A stretch of 64,000 bases of DNA from Hirundichthys speculiger (lineage: Eukaryota; Chordata; Actinopteri; Beloniformes; Exocoetidae), in assembly GCA_018398805.1 (NCBI GenBank), contig JAGFBZ010002341.1, forward strand, positions 536,001-600,000. The letters run 5' to 3'. A model generated the notes under the pieces. That model was not told where the DNA came from and searched no databases. It was given only the letters and a program-made list of their open reading frames with translations. Made by a program: the position numbers and the translations under genes. Below, piece after piece: positions 12,428 through 23,789 of the stretch (within the stretch, counting starts at the first letter, position 1; the number at the start of each line of letters is the position of its first letter).

Positions 12428-12540
12428 TGACCGGAGCCCATCACAGCTGTCATTATGTCAGAGTTCATCCTGGATGAGTCGCCGGTCTAGTGCAGTCCAT
12501 CACAGGGCAGATGACCATGCACTCTCACCGATTCATTTAA
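12428..12540 (+). repeat. Dispersed fish repeat fragment (GGAGCCCATC type), second copy
   Basis: Contains CCGGAGCCCATCACAGCTGT, GAGTCGCCGGTCTAGTGCAG and ATGACCATGCACTCTCACCG. This is the same word order as the fragment at 3453-3575 and matches a widely dispersed fish repeat. Confidence 0.6.
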
Positions 12541-12684
12541 TACATTTCTCTGATCAGTAAATGAATAGCAAGAGGAACCTTAAGAAAATTGATTTTCTTT
12601 GAGGTTCAGGTGATGCATTGGAGCAGAGTACACAGAAATCCCAATTTTCTCCCAGTCAGTAAGCGCATGATGTCTTTGGCTCTG

Positions 12685-12728
12685 TTACACCTGGTTTAAA
12701 ATCTGTCGGATTTTTAAACCAGGTGTAA
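12685..12728. repeat. Perfect 17-bp inverted repeat (hairpin 2)
   Basis: Arms 12685-12701 and 12712-12728 (TTACACCTGGTTTAAAA and its exact complement) enclose a 10-nt loop. No TSD was seen. Confidence 0.8.
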
Positions 12729-14760
12729 AAAGGGCCTTTGATGTAGATGTTTTTAACTTCGTCAAAAGATGGTAATTTGAAGATGGCAATTTGTACAGCT
12801 TGTTAGATTAAAATTACTGTAGAGAAAAAACAAACCAACAACAAAGTTAATCTAATAATTACGATATTCAGCCTGCTGAGCATGGATGGTGCTGTGAGAC
12901 CAATAAAAGATATGAGGCTAAAAGCAAAGCTAGTCAAGCACACAGCCTGCAGCCTCTGCTATCGTTCACTGGTGATTATATCACTGTATGTGGTAGAGTA
13001 TAGATATTGGGAAAGGAAAAATAATGCAGATTTTTAGAGGAAGATGTTGGATTGATCAATGGGTGGGGGGAAAAAAGGCCTAAAATTGGAATTAGCATGT
13101 CAAAGCCTTATGAAAATTTGAAACGGAGACTATCCATGTACAGTGAAGCATGACGCGTAAGGGGGCAACGCTCACACTCATCAGGGGCTTTGCAGATCTG
13201 TGCCTTTCCAGTATTCCCTGCACCAGTGCCTTCCTCCAGTTATTCCTGACAAAGTGAAGAGGATCACCACTCGAGTAGCCGTCAGTGTCGATCTTTTCTT
13301 TGTCGAAATGAAGGGAACATCAGTACGGCGACGGTCTTCCCTGTTTTGTCCGTCCTCTCACGGTGAACCAGTGCCTCCCAGCCCTCCCAGATAGATCTTT
13401 TGGCCACTTTAGCCATGTCATGTCTGCCATGAAGGGATAGATGTGTAGTAGCTCCTTGCTTTGGATCTATGTGATTTACACTCCGCATCAGTGCAGCAGT
13501 GCACCATGGTTGTTTAAAGGCAGAAAATTATGTAAAATGATCGAAATTGCTTGTTTGGCTTGACGCTGTCTTTACTGGAAGTGATCTTATCTGCAAAAAG
13601 CCCCAAATGCCATTACTATTACCTCCATGTATGATTTTATTGATTAGCTATAGCTATGTAGCCACGACCCAATTGGCTGAGGCATGTGTTGAAGCGGGAA
13701 AAGTTGAAAATCCCCCAACTTTTGACGGAGATAACGCAGTTGACACGACGCACGGAGCCCACAGTTCAGTTCGGCAAGGGATGACATTGCCCCATTCAAA
13801 GTCTACGGTGACAGACACAGACGATGCACGCAACGTGGCCGTGTGAGTCCAGTGTTAAGAATTGGTATGCTGTATTAAATCAGAATAACCACCTCTCTTC
13901 TGTCTAGACTGACCAAAGTGATGTCTTGCACATTGTTGCTGTTCTATTCAACCGGCAATTCACTAAATACTGTGATATTATCAGATTCAGATCCATTTTG
14001 ATGCAGTCCCTCTATGTGAAGTCCTTCACATTTCTCCCTCACATGGGTTTTTGTGTTTCGAATAGAGCCAGCATCAAAGAACCCGTATTTATCAAGTTAA
14101 ATGAGTTGTCCAATAATATAGATCCTGAGGGCTCTCAGCAGCAGCTCCATATTGGATTTGTATGATGCTTTGTGTTTCATTGTTCGTTATAGCATTGCTC
14201 TGCTTTATTTATTTATTGTGAAATCTGCAAGTTTGGCCTTGTTTTTTTTTTTTTTTTTGATGCTCTGGATTCTACTTTGTGAAATTACTGACTATATCAG
14301 ACAGGGGAATGAAGCAGGCGAAAAAAGGAGAGCAGGGACAGTGATTTCTCTGTTGCTGACATACTCTTAAAATTTCAATTATCCACCCCAGAGGAGGCCT
14401 GTTTCACAAAAAAGAGAAGAAAACGCTTTTCTGTTTTCAAGTACTTGAGTTTTAAATACAGTTTGTGTAATGCCAGACTCCTTCCTTCAATTTAAGCTGT
14501 AAATTGATGAATTTTAACTAGCTTATTTCATTATTCTAACATGCTGGTATTTTGTGCACACTTACACTGCATGAAATTAGAATTTTTACCAAGTAGCCCC
14601 TGGCTACCAGGTTTTTGAAGTTGGTAGCCAGCTAGCAACTTTGGTCGCCAGTGTTTTTCGTCGCCCCATACGCCCCCGTAGACTGCTGACATTATCATGG
14701 ACGCTCCCAGCATGTTCAGCAACTTCAGCCAGCTCTTTTGTTTCCTGTGTGACATTATTG

Positions 14761-14832
14761 GACAAACTGATCAATCCAGGTGTGTCTGACCATTGCTGTA
14801 AGGTCAGACACACCTGGATTAATCAGTTTGTC
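14761..14832. repeat. 31-bp near-perfect inverted repeat (hairpin 3)
   Basis: Arms 14761-14791 and 14802-14832 are complementary at 30 of 31 positions around a 10-nt loop. The arm starts GACAAACTGATCAATCCAGG. The size resembles a palindromic mini-element or a small-RNA precursor. No TSD was found. Confidence 0.85.
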
Positions 14833-16922
14833 AACAAGATACTTGACAGGTATGATACTTTACAATACTTTACAAGCATGAAAGCGCATTTTATTCTGTT
14901 TCCATGACACTTACTATGAAAACTAATATTTCTTTCTTGTTAACTATTCTGTTGTGTATTTTTATGAGATTATTTACCAAAACGATCCATTTTGCTTTGG
15001 TGTAGATTCAGTGATAGATTTTTGCAGTTTTGTCCATCTGTCAATCGCTGGGTTTGGCAAATGTGTAGTTATGACTTCCGGCAAACCATGTGTACCCAAA
15101 ACATAGCCACTGTTGGCCATATAAACTTTGTTTCTAAATTATTTAGATATGTTTGCCTTAGTGACACATAACAAATGTGCAGAAATCAAAGAAAAAAGGG
15201 CTTTTTTTCTAAGTTGATGGTGGATTTGTGGCTCTTGCCATTTTCAACGGTCAAAATGGTCAAATTTTGGTCGCATTTGGTGACCAATTAGTCGTCATTT
15301 TATGCCCTGACTTAGCACATTGGATGTCACATAATCAGATTTTCTTTGAACATATTTTTCTTCTTTTAAAAATCAGTGTACTTGTACTATTAGAAATCAC
15401 TGTTTGTACAGTTGATGCATTTTTGCTTTTATACACAGCAATCTTGTTGTTCCTGTCAGCTGCAAGGCTGGCTTCCTGCTTCCGGCTTCCTGCTTCCTGC
15501 TACCTGCCACAGTCACCGCATATTCTTCCCGACCACACCTTACTACACTGCTGCCTTTTTAAAAAATCATCATATTCCAAAACCTCACATGACTTCAAAG
15601 GGGCACTCGTCTTCAGAGATGGTTCACTTTCTGCTGGTCCGTTCTTCATTCTGCCAACCGCTCAGCCATCAATCCACCCACCGTCAACTCTTCTTCTTCC
15701 TGCGTCATCAATCAAGAAATGAACTTTTTACTCCAGTAGAAACGGAAGGATTCACATCCAACTTTCAGAGGGGGGGCGTATACTCCTGCTCTCAAAACAT
15801 GTCATTGATCAAGTTGTGGCGTTGATTTTTAAGCTGCAGGATAACGATGACAGAAGCCCCCCCCCCCGTTGCTCTGACCCTGGCCCCCAGATCTTGTTAT
15901 TTAATTGTTTACTCGGTTAGTCATCTGAATGATTTTATTACAGCTGTTTGTTTATGGTAATGAAAAGTGACACCATAATTTCTGCGTGCACATGCAGCAA
16001 GTGACCAAATCTTTCCCCCCTACCAAATTATTACAGTTGACAGTTTTAAATGTAGAAAAATGCCTAAATGAATATATGTACCTATGCATACATGGGTTGA
16101 CAAGAAGTGGCGTCCTGAGCTGTTTTCTGGATAAATATCTGGGCCTCTAAAGGGTTATTTCAATGGATTTTCATGCCGTGTAAAAATGTAATCCTTTGTG
16201 AACACGAGCTACATTTCCATTACAGTTTGAGTGCAAAACTTGAGCAGTACTCAGCTGCAGTATTATTGGATTTCTATATAATGTTTTGTGACAAAGCCGC
16301 GTGTCCTCTCATGACACATTCTTCCATGAATAATGCCGATGGGTGTCCATAGCTGTTTTCTTTTTTTGTGTGTCTAGTATCTGGTCCAATAACAGCCTCT
16401 TCAATGCTTGAATAGAAACCCTTGCTGAGCTTGGATTATGACATAACCAGGCATGGACTGGCCATCGGGCGTACCGGGCAATGCCCGGTGGGCCGACGCA
16501 CATCTGTGGGCCGCCCAGGTCTGTCATTAAAAAAAAAAAAAAAAAAAAAAAGTTTATAGTTTTTATTGACCGCGACGGTAACGGACTGGTAGTCGGCTCA
16601 TAAAAATCTCCGGGGGGGACGACGACGACGACGACGACGACACACACTCAACAAACTCAAGAAAGAGACACTGACAGCTAATCAGACAAGCGCTCCAGTG
16701 CTGCGCGGATGTGAACGCAGTATGAACGTTATTTTCTGCTGAAGGGAGGGGGTGGAGGCGGGACGGGGCCTTGCGAAGACACGAAGTGGCCCATTGGTTG
16801 ATTTTCTTGACGGACATTGGGCTAGTCCAATGAAATTTCTCAGCTCTCGTTGGCCCGCCCCTCCCATCCCTCCTGACCAAATTTTGCCATTTGGCCTGAC
16901 CGGAGAGTGTGGTGGCTCGTGG

Positions 16923-17201
16923 ATGAGTATGGAAATGGAGAAAAAAGCACAAAAGCGAAAGGGAGGAGCAGAAAAGCTCAGAGAACGGAGACAAAAAAAA
17001 TTAAAATTGGATGCAGCAAAATGTGCCAAAATCACGGAAATGTTTTCAACCACAAGCTCGGGGGCGGGGGCCGCGGGGCCGTCGAGTGAACAGGTGGTTG
17101 TCGGAGAAGAAGCGGACGAGGAGAGGGAGAAGGAGGAGGAGGAGAGAGATGAGACCCAGCAGCATGGCGATATTGAGGTCAGAATAGCTATTTGGAGGTG
17201 A
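16923..17201 (+). pseudogene. hAT transposase N-terminal fragment
   Basis: The reading frame starts MSMEMEKKAQKRKGGAEKLR and continues with a lysine/arginine-rich stretch, 'DAAKCAKITEMF', an S/G/A-rich linker and an acidic run, about 92 residues in all. The basic KRKGGAEK start followed by an acidic linker is typical of hAT transposases of the ZMYM/TTF-finger type. The frame is open upstream to 16752, but the homologous-looking part begins at the methionine at 16923. The finger and RNase H-like catalytic domains are absent, so it cannot be a working transposase. Confidence 0.65.
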
Positions 17202-17224
17202 TCACCTGTGTGCATAGTGCGAAT

Positions 17225-17395
17225 TATGGGGGGGGGTTGGGGGGGTTTGACCCCCCCCAATTACAACTTCGAACCCCCTAAAGAGGGGACAAATTGTCAT
17301 TTTTGTCATCTTCGACCCCCCTAAAGATGACAAAAATTGTCATTTTTGTCATCTCTAGAAAATGTTGACCCCCCCAATTGTCATTGTATAATTTG
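17225..17395. repeat. Degenerate tandem and inverted repeats in the hAT interior
   Basis: Alternating runs of C/G with 'tttttgtcatct' words repeated in direct and inverted orientation. For example, 17325-17336 and 17343-17354 are exact complements (AGATGACAAAAA). 'gacccccc' motifs recur at about 50-70 bp spacing. Confidence 0.7.
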
Positions 17396-17738
17396 CACTC
17401 TGCCTGTGTGTGTGTGGTTTAGTCTTTGTTGTCAAATAATGCTTTGAGTAGATTTGGTGTCCAATTTACAGTGTTAAGTGTGTTAAAATATTAGTGAAAC
17501 ATTGCTTTGCTGAAATGCATGATAAATAATTGGTAGACAGAAGTAACACTAGTGACACTAACACCACTTTATTTTAATTTTTGAAACTTCACTATGTGCA
17601 CATAGTATACAACATGCAGCATGTGCTTCTGCATATCGTATAAATAACCGGCATTTTTGATCCCCGGCGTATGGTGGGCCGCCAGGGATCAAAAATGCCC
17701 GGGCCATTTTTTGGTCCCAGTCCAGCCCTGGACATAAC

Positions 17739-18649
17739 TAGCTACTGTTGCTCACAGATGTCCCAGACATCTAGATAGATCTATTCTTGAGGGACCAGTA
17801 ATTGTTAAAGTTGTGCAGCAAAAGATTTTAAAGATCCACAAGCTGAATGAGAAGCGCAAACAGAGCTTTTGGACACGAATCATCCATGAGGATCTCCTGG
17901 GCCTCGACTTTCCCTTTATATTTGAATGTTTTAATTGAAACAAGTCTTTGTTTTTTTTTTGAATGGAGAATGTTATGGCAGGTAATTGCAATAATGGTTC
18001 AAATATCTGAAGTCAGTAGCTGCGTATTGCTTTTGTTTTTCCTACAAGTGTTTAGGAAGAGACGCCTTCAGAGAACTTTTTGCTTGTTTCTTTTCCTCTG
18101 GTCTCAGTGGTATCCTCCCTGGCAGTGCCTGTTATTTGAAGGCACGTCATGAGAAAATTACAAAAGGTCACGGTGATTTTAATCAGACCTGACCATTTAT
18201 CTTAGCGATACCCTCAGACATAGAGAGATTGCTAGTAACAATTTATTTCTGCATGACGGGGCTGAATGTTTTGTCCTTGTCTTATTTTTTGGGCAGTAAA
18301 AATATGCTTGACTTTTCCCATTTATTTGGGCTGGTGTGTGAAGAAGAGGAGCACCTGGAAATGAGAGCACGAGTAGAGACAGAATAGCAACAGCCAGAGG
18401 GCTGAACTTTAGTTAATAATATAATATCAACACACTGCAGCTGGTCTCTCAGCTCTTATAACAGAAAAAGGTGCCTTAATGAAAGATTCTATTACAGCAA
18501 AAGGTGCCTTTAATAATACATTCAATGCTTCCAAATATCCATCATCTTCAGTCTCCAGACTCCCTGCCTGTTGCTTCTTGTTCCACCATCTACCAACTAT
18601 TTCACACAGTCTCATTTTTCAGATCATCAACAACACATGTGCTTAATAA
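17739..18649. other. No gene seen
   Basis: About 0.9 kb of AT-rich sequence. A short direct repeat, 'aaaaggtgcctt', occurs near 18466 and 18500. Nothing else is recognisable. Confidence 0.5.
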
Positions 18650-19235
18650 AAGGTGTGCTTGTTTATGCAAAAGCTGTAGTGTTTTTTGAGCCATTCATAG
18701 GTGGACTTGCTGGTGTGCTTTCCATCAAATACTTCAAGTCGTCCAGGTCCTGCAGCAGCAAAGCCACCCCAGACCATAACTCTACCTCCACCACGTTTTG
18801 TGTTTTTTCCGTGTTACTTTTGCGGCAGAGGGTAAACAGGGTAAACGGCTTTCAAAAAGTTCACCTTTCGTTTCAGACCCGAGAACATTTTCCCTAAAGT
18901 CTTGGTTTTCACTAAGGTGTCTTTTGGCAGATGTGAGACGAGCCCTTTGTGGTCTTTTTGCTCACCGGTGGTTTCGGTTTGAACTCTCCCATGGACGCCA
19001 TCTTTGCCCAGTCTCTTTCTCTGACTGTAACTGAGGCAAGTGAGGCCTGTGATGTTGTAGATGTTCTTTTGCGACACCCTGAATGAGCCGTCGATGCTCT
19101 TGGAGTAATTTGTGGGAGGCCGGCCACTCCCGGGAAGGTTCACCACTGCATTTGTGGACAACGTCTCTAACTGTGGTTTGGTGAAGTCCCGAATCTTCAG
19201 AAATGGCTTCGTAACCTTTTCCAGACTGAGAGATG
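18650..19235 (-). pseudogene. Tc1/mariner transposase relic
   Basis: On the minus strand, pieces in different frames follow Tc1 transposase order. They are a helix-turn-helix stretch (SGKGYEAISEDSGLHQTTVR, near 19145-19225), a GRPP linker (near 19125), an 'RKRLGKDGVHGR' block, a 'KDTLVKTKTLGK' block, and a 'VMVWGGFAAAGPGRL' block near 18745-18785. Several frameshifts separate these. No terminal inverted repeats were identified. The transposase would cut and paste the element at TA sites, but this copy is clearly dead. It belongs to a different Tc1 family from the relics at 37415 and 63414. Confidence 0.8.
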
Positions 19236-20386
19236 TAAATGAATTTCTTTATTTTCCCCTTAATGAATGAAATCATTATTTTCAAACTGCTTTTTGTATT
19301 CACTCAGGTTATTTTTGTTTGATATAAAAACTGATACTTTTTCACACCTCGGTAATAGACTCTTGAAATAAATGTCATAAGTTGTGACGTGATGCAGAAA
19401 TCCTGGCTCAGCGATGACCATTCACACCTCTGGATTAAACTGCACAGGTGACAAAACTGTAATGTTTGTCTAATAGCTGAGAGCAAAATGGATTCTGCTG
19501 GTTTATTTTCCTGCTGGAACTGATGCAGTTGCATGAGCTGCATAAATGGGAGCTTAGCTGTTGGTTTTTTTATTTTCTTTATTGAGTGGCGTAGCTTGAA
19601 ATTTTGTCAGGTTTTGAATAAAAAAATAAACTTGGAAAGACACGAATGTCTGTTTATTTGCAGAAAGACATGCTTTACCTATTTATTTCAGTAACATCTT
19701 GTCCCTGGGGCAGCTCTCTGCTCTCAGTCGTGGAGACTGTCATCTTCACGCAGCGTTTCACGTCCCAGCAGGCTTCAGTGCAGCTTTTCCTCCAGCAAAC
19801 ATTCATCAGACTGATCACAGTGATCTATAAGAGCTTTTACCGCACAGATATTTTTGTGCCTATCAAAAGTTCAACAGAAATGATGAATCCCAGATTAAAC
19901 AACCCAGAAACTTTCTTTAACCCTCAAAACAACATTATAGGAGTCCTTAGTATGAAGTTGAGATAGATGATAATGAAACAACATTATTATTTTTTGTCTT
20001 ATTTGTATCGATACCTAGGACTCCATTTTATTTTTTCTCATATTCAGTTTTAATTTTTTTCCATTTTTGGTGTATTTCAGTTTTTACTTTTTGAGAATTC
20101 GGTTTTAAGCATTTTATGCAAATTTAACCCCAAGGCGGTAAATAAAGTAATGAAATATAGACAATTTATGCAATTATAACTGTAAACTTTAATGTATTCA
20201 TACTATTAAACATATTGTGTCCAATAAGACTTGTCTTTTGACAAACAAAAAAAAATCCAAAAGTTCTTATGAAATAAATAAAAAGCAATAACTAGAAATA
20301 AATACGTAAAATCAATTTAAAGTGCAAAAAAATAAAAGAATAAATCACAACAGCAGTAAACTAATAGTTTTAACTTGTTTAATTTC
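19236..20386. other. No gene seen
   Basis: AT-rich. A 106-codon open frame at 19646-19966 follows a pyrimidine tract and TTTCAG near 19690, but it shows no known domain and I do not call it. Long A/T runs dominate from 19980. Confidence 0.45.
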
Positions 20387-20470
20387 TTCTGTTGTCAGAC
20401 ACATAGTTTGTCATGATGTAGCTGACATTTTTCAGGTATGTCATGACAAACTATGTGTCTGATAATAGAA
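20387..20470. repeat. 84-nt hairpin (hairpin 4), perfect 21-bp core
   Basis: Arms 20396-20416 and 20441-20461 are exact complements (CAGACACATAGTTTGTCATG, then A). The stem extends outward to 20387/20470 with two G:T pairs and inward by further pairs around a small loop. The outer foot lies 4 nt from the terminus of the Helitron-like repeat at 20475-20869. Confidence 0.9.
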
Positions 20471-20474
20471 AAAA

Positions 20475-20869
20475 CTAGAAAAGCACTCTGAGAGCGCAGA
20501 CCTCTGCCAAGTGCAACAATTCTCCCATATAGTGATTTACAGATTGCGATAAGATCCGCGTTCTGGATCAGATCCGGATCAACCTTTGAAATTTGATAAA
20601 GGTTCCCATTGTCAATCCCTGAGTGAATATCCCTGAGATATTGAGAAACAAAATTTTCGGCCCCATTGATCACAATGTTATCGAAAATTTGAAAGTGATC
20701 CAGAATCCAGGATTTCTTCTGGATCACACCCAAAATGAAATCAGTTCTTCTTTTCACATTTCTGACAACTTCTGAAAATTTCATCAAAATCCATCCATAA
20801 CTTTTTGAGTTATCTTGAACACAGACAGACAGATAAACGCCGGCTAAAACAAAACCTCCTTGGCGGAGG
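20475..20869 (-). mobile_element. Helitron-like non-autonomous repeat, copy 2 (longer)
   Basis: A 395-bp minus-strand copy of the repeat at 10931-11165. It starts CCTCCGCCAAGGAGG (at 20869) and ends GTGCTTTTCTAG (at 20475), with the same GCGCTC/GAGTGC stem just before the end. It keeps about 160 bp of interior that copy 1 has lost. A 110-codon open frame across it is a chance frame of the repeat. Confidence 0.65.
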
Positions 20870-21003
20870 TAACTATATTTACTATAGCTGATATAGATAA
20901 TATAAAATCCAAAGCACCGAACACTGGTTGTGGGTATGAGTGTTTTTCTTTTTTAGGTGTTTTAACTATTACAGACACCGCAGTTTAAATACATAATTGC
21001 CTG

Positions 21004-21611
21004 TAGAGCTGAACGATTTTATCGATTCCGCGATATCTTATTTAATATATTTAATACTAATTAAATACTAATTTAATATAATTTAATACTTTAATATATA
21101 CTTTAATGCTTTAATACTAATTTAATATATTTGATACTATTAAAAATCCTGTCTACCTCACAAGTACCTTTTGAAGAATGCACGCAAATTTTGTTGTAAT
21201 GTACTTACAATGACAATAAAGGCAATTCTGATTCTATATATCAATATTTTATCGAGTATTAATTTTTCAGCCGTGGGTATCGATATTCTAAGCTTCTTTC
21301 AAAACCCCCGTGTCCCACAATTAAAAGCTTGCAAGCAACAATTTGCACTGTTTAAATAAATGAAACTATTTTTCTCAACAAATCTTTTATTCATTTTGTC
21401 CAGCATTTGCAAGCTGCCTGTCAGCCATATAATGTGTAATTGATGCTTTCAGTTCAGTTAATTCAAACAAAGTCATTGGAACACTCACAAGATGTCACCA
21501 AAATCACTTTGTCCCTTTAAAATCCTTCAGAAAATGATGTAAATGTATTGTAAGATGAATATCGATATATATCGTATCATATCGCGAGATTAGTGTATCG
21601 CTACAGCCCTA
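21004..21611. mobile_element. hAT MITE, family D copy 1
   Basis: Ends TAGAGCTGAACGATTTTATC and CGCTACAGCCCTA, flanked by 8-bp duplications ATTGCCTG (20996-21003) and ATTGCCAG (21612-21619), 7 of 8 identical. It is collinear with 24377-24818 except for about 190 bp of extra sequence at 21041-21232. Non-coding. Confidence 0.85.
21041..21232 (+). mobile_element. Insertion in the family D MITE with a LINE/SINE-type 3' tail
   Basis: Absent from the paralogous MITE at 24377-24818. It consists of AT-rich 'tttaatactaa' repeats followed by GACAATAAAGGCAATTCTGA, the typical end of a fish LINE or SINE. The TSD is unclear. Confidence 0.6.
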
Positions 21612-21619
21612 ATTGCCAG

Positions 21620-23789
21620 CCTCTTTGTGTTTAGCTCAGTGAGTGACTCGTTGTCTGTGAGCAGAGTCTTGTATTTACTGAAGCTTCTCTCTCAATCGAC
21701 TGAGCTAACTGGAAACTAGATGCAGATAGAAGCTCTTAAACTCTTGGAAGTCTAGCTTTAACGCCTCTCCAGTTGTCAGCGAGGTCTAATTGCGTATGTT
21801 TTCGTGCCCATTCAACAGTGTGCTAGCAAAACCTGCAGAACATCAAATCACCAGTCACATAATCTCGGAGCAACTGCTCTGCCCTGTACCTGGGAGTAAG
21901 CCGCTAGTTCCTTAGCTTCTTTGTCTGTTTCTCAGGTGGCCGCTTCGACATGTTTATTTTTTAATTAATGAGGGAAGCAGCGGCAGATAAGTGCACAGTG
22001 TCCCCCGCTTTTAATGACCCCTCTTGGAACATTTTCTTGAAAAAGAAAAGTTCCTTTTTGTCCAGGAAAAAACCCCCACAACTTTTACGCAAATTGAGGT
22101 TCAGTTCTGTCGTATTGCGCATTTTACTTGAATTCCATTTTTAATCTCCAATTTCGTGATTCCGTGATCGCGGGTTTCATAGGGGTCTAGATACCAATTT
22201 TTGGGAGTATAATTTTAGTCCTGTTACTCCAGGTTGTTGTCATTGGTGCCTGTCACGGATGTACGCTGTATTAAAAGGTTTGTGTGTGCTGTGCAAACCT
22301 TTAACCAGGGACCCCCGAGGACCACCTCCAGCACCACCTTCAGGCTAAAACCACCTTCCAAACTTCTTCAGAATAAAACTATTTGTCGAAGGTAAACCTG
22401 CTCAGAAAAAGCCTCCCTGTGAAGTACCGTTGAAAGTGTTTTGTTTTTTTTTTTAGTGGCGAAGTTCAACCTACGTCTTGTGGACTGTTATTATTCCACA
22501 GCCATGCAGGTGACTGTCGTCTGAAAGCTCACGTTTGACAGAGACAGACAGCTTTTTGTGCTGTCAGGACTAGTTTTCCTGCAGTGTCTAAAGTGCACAG
22601 TGACTTCCCTGTTCCTTTATGGTGTCAGGAGAGAGGTGGACTAATAGACCTGAGACAGGCAGGACAAAAAAAAAAAAAACTAAACACAGTGTTCTGTCTT
22701 CAGGCTTCTAACTACCTTACAGGCGCCGACTTTCCCTGGACATTTTGTTTTCAATTTTGACTCTGGCTTGTTACATGTCAACCAGAAAGAAAAAGAAGAA
22801 AAAAACCTTAAATTTTCTTTTCTTTGCCACGTCTCGTCCTGGGTTCTGTCTGGCCCCGCGTATCTTTTATCTCCTACTATCTAAAGCCACATAATTTTTA
22901 TGTAAAGAAGTTGTAGCGACTTCAGATGTTGTTCTGGTAACCCTTTATGTCTCTTGAAAAATTGTGAGGTGCAACAAAAGTGCTCTGGATGTGTGGATGC
23001 ATCCGATGTGGGATGTCAAAACCTATTCAGCTATGATTTTTATTGTTTCATGTTCCCACCACAGTGGCTGTTGGGCTGAGCACCACCACACAAAATAACT
23101 CACATTTGGTGTGTGCTAATTTTCAGCTCAGCTAAATACATACGAACATTGAATGACAGAAACAGGGAAGGCGTGCAAAACCTAGGAACAGGGTGAACAA
23201 AGGAAATCTGGACCCAAAAGAAGCCATAAGAACGTAGGAGTATAAATATTTTAGGATGTAGTGAATAAGTTAAGACAAGTCTGCAGAAACTGTCATGAGA
23301 CCTGATGTGACACAAGAACAGGAAGCACGACTGAACACAACGCATCAGAAAATCACCTGTACAAACGAAATTTAAAAAATAAAGCAAGGCACAGGTGTAA
23401 AGAGGATTTAACTGACTTAAAGATAAAATGGTAATAAAGCAGCTCAAACTGGGGGAATAAGAAAAAAAAGTAAATCAAAGCAACAAAACCTGCCACTAAA
23501 ACAAGAGAAGATTATAATTATTGACCATGAACAGGTGCATTTCATGGCATAAGACTTAAATGCTCATTAAGATTGGTAGGTCAGAAAAACATTTTGGAAT
23601 AACCAATTAAATCATCTCATCAACTTTATATCTTGCCGGCGGAGGGGAGGGTGCGGGGGGTGTTGGGGAGTATGATTCATGTAATTAACACTCATATCAG
23701 ATGTCTTCTGTGATGAACTAATAAATCAATTAATCATCTCCGGCCCTGTTCAAGGCTGGAAACCCTGATTAGAGTCTGCCGTGTCCCGA
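21620..23789. other. No gene seen over about 2.2 kb
   Basis: Apparently unique, AT-rich DNA. A small inverted repeat (AAAGGTTTG/CAAACCTTT) occurs near 22277-22303 and a G-rich patch near 23638-23665. Open frames are short and unrecognised. Confidence 0.5.

Larger units (their letters stand above)
11364..16439. other. No gene seen over about 5 kb; two hairpins and one repeat fragment inside
   Basis: AT-rich DNA with no supported gene. It contains the repeat fragment at 12428-12540 and the inverted repeats at 12685-12728 and 14761-14832 (listed separately). Open frames up to 164 codons (15228-15722) show no recognisable family, and their composition is typical of chance frames. A patch at 14590-14660 repeats 'ggtagcca/tggctacc' words and may be part of an unidentified repeat. 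Confidence 0.5.
16448..17730 (+). mobile_element. hAT element keeping the transposase N-terminus
   Basis: A 1,283-bp element beginning CAGGCATGGACTGGCCATCG and ending CCCAGTCCAGCCCTG, flanked by perfect 8-bp duplications GACATAAC (16440-16447 and 17731-17738). It carries a transposase N-terminal fragment (16923-17201). It also holds a 23-A run (16529-16551), a GAC microsatellite (about 16618-16642) and a degenerate repeat block (17225-17395). The catalytic region is missing. Confidence 0.9.

Noticed and set aside
14580..15307. A hAT element suggested by 'ggctaccagg' and 'ttggtcgcc' words
   Set aside because: I could not find matching terminal repeats or an 8-bp duplication, so no element is called.
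15228..15722. A 164-codon open frame with hydrophobic N-terminal part
   Set aside because: Long by chance standards, but hydrophobicity comes from T-rich composition. No domain, no splice-like borders and no supporting neighbouring frame.
16309..17260. Overlapping minus-strand frames of 112-192 codons with serine and valine runs
   Set aside because: Runs come from the GAC microsatellite and the acidic-linker coding sequence read antisense. The plus-strand hAT fragment explains the region.
19646..19966. A 106-codon frame preceded by a TTTCAG-like acceptor
   Set aside because: The acceptor context is suggestive, but the translation shows no recognisable motif in any of its three frames and there is no matching donor or partner exon.
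20395..20787. A 130-codon minus-strand frame
   Set aside because: It lies wholly in the hairpin and Helitron-like repeat, and the translation resembles no helicase or replication initiator.
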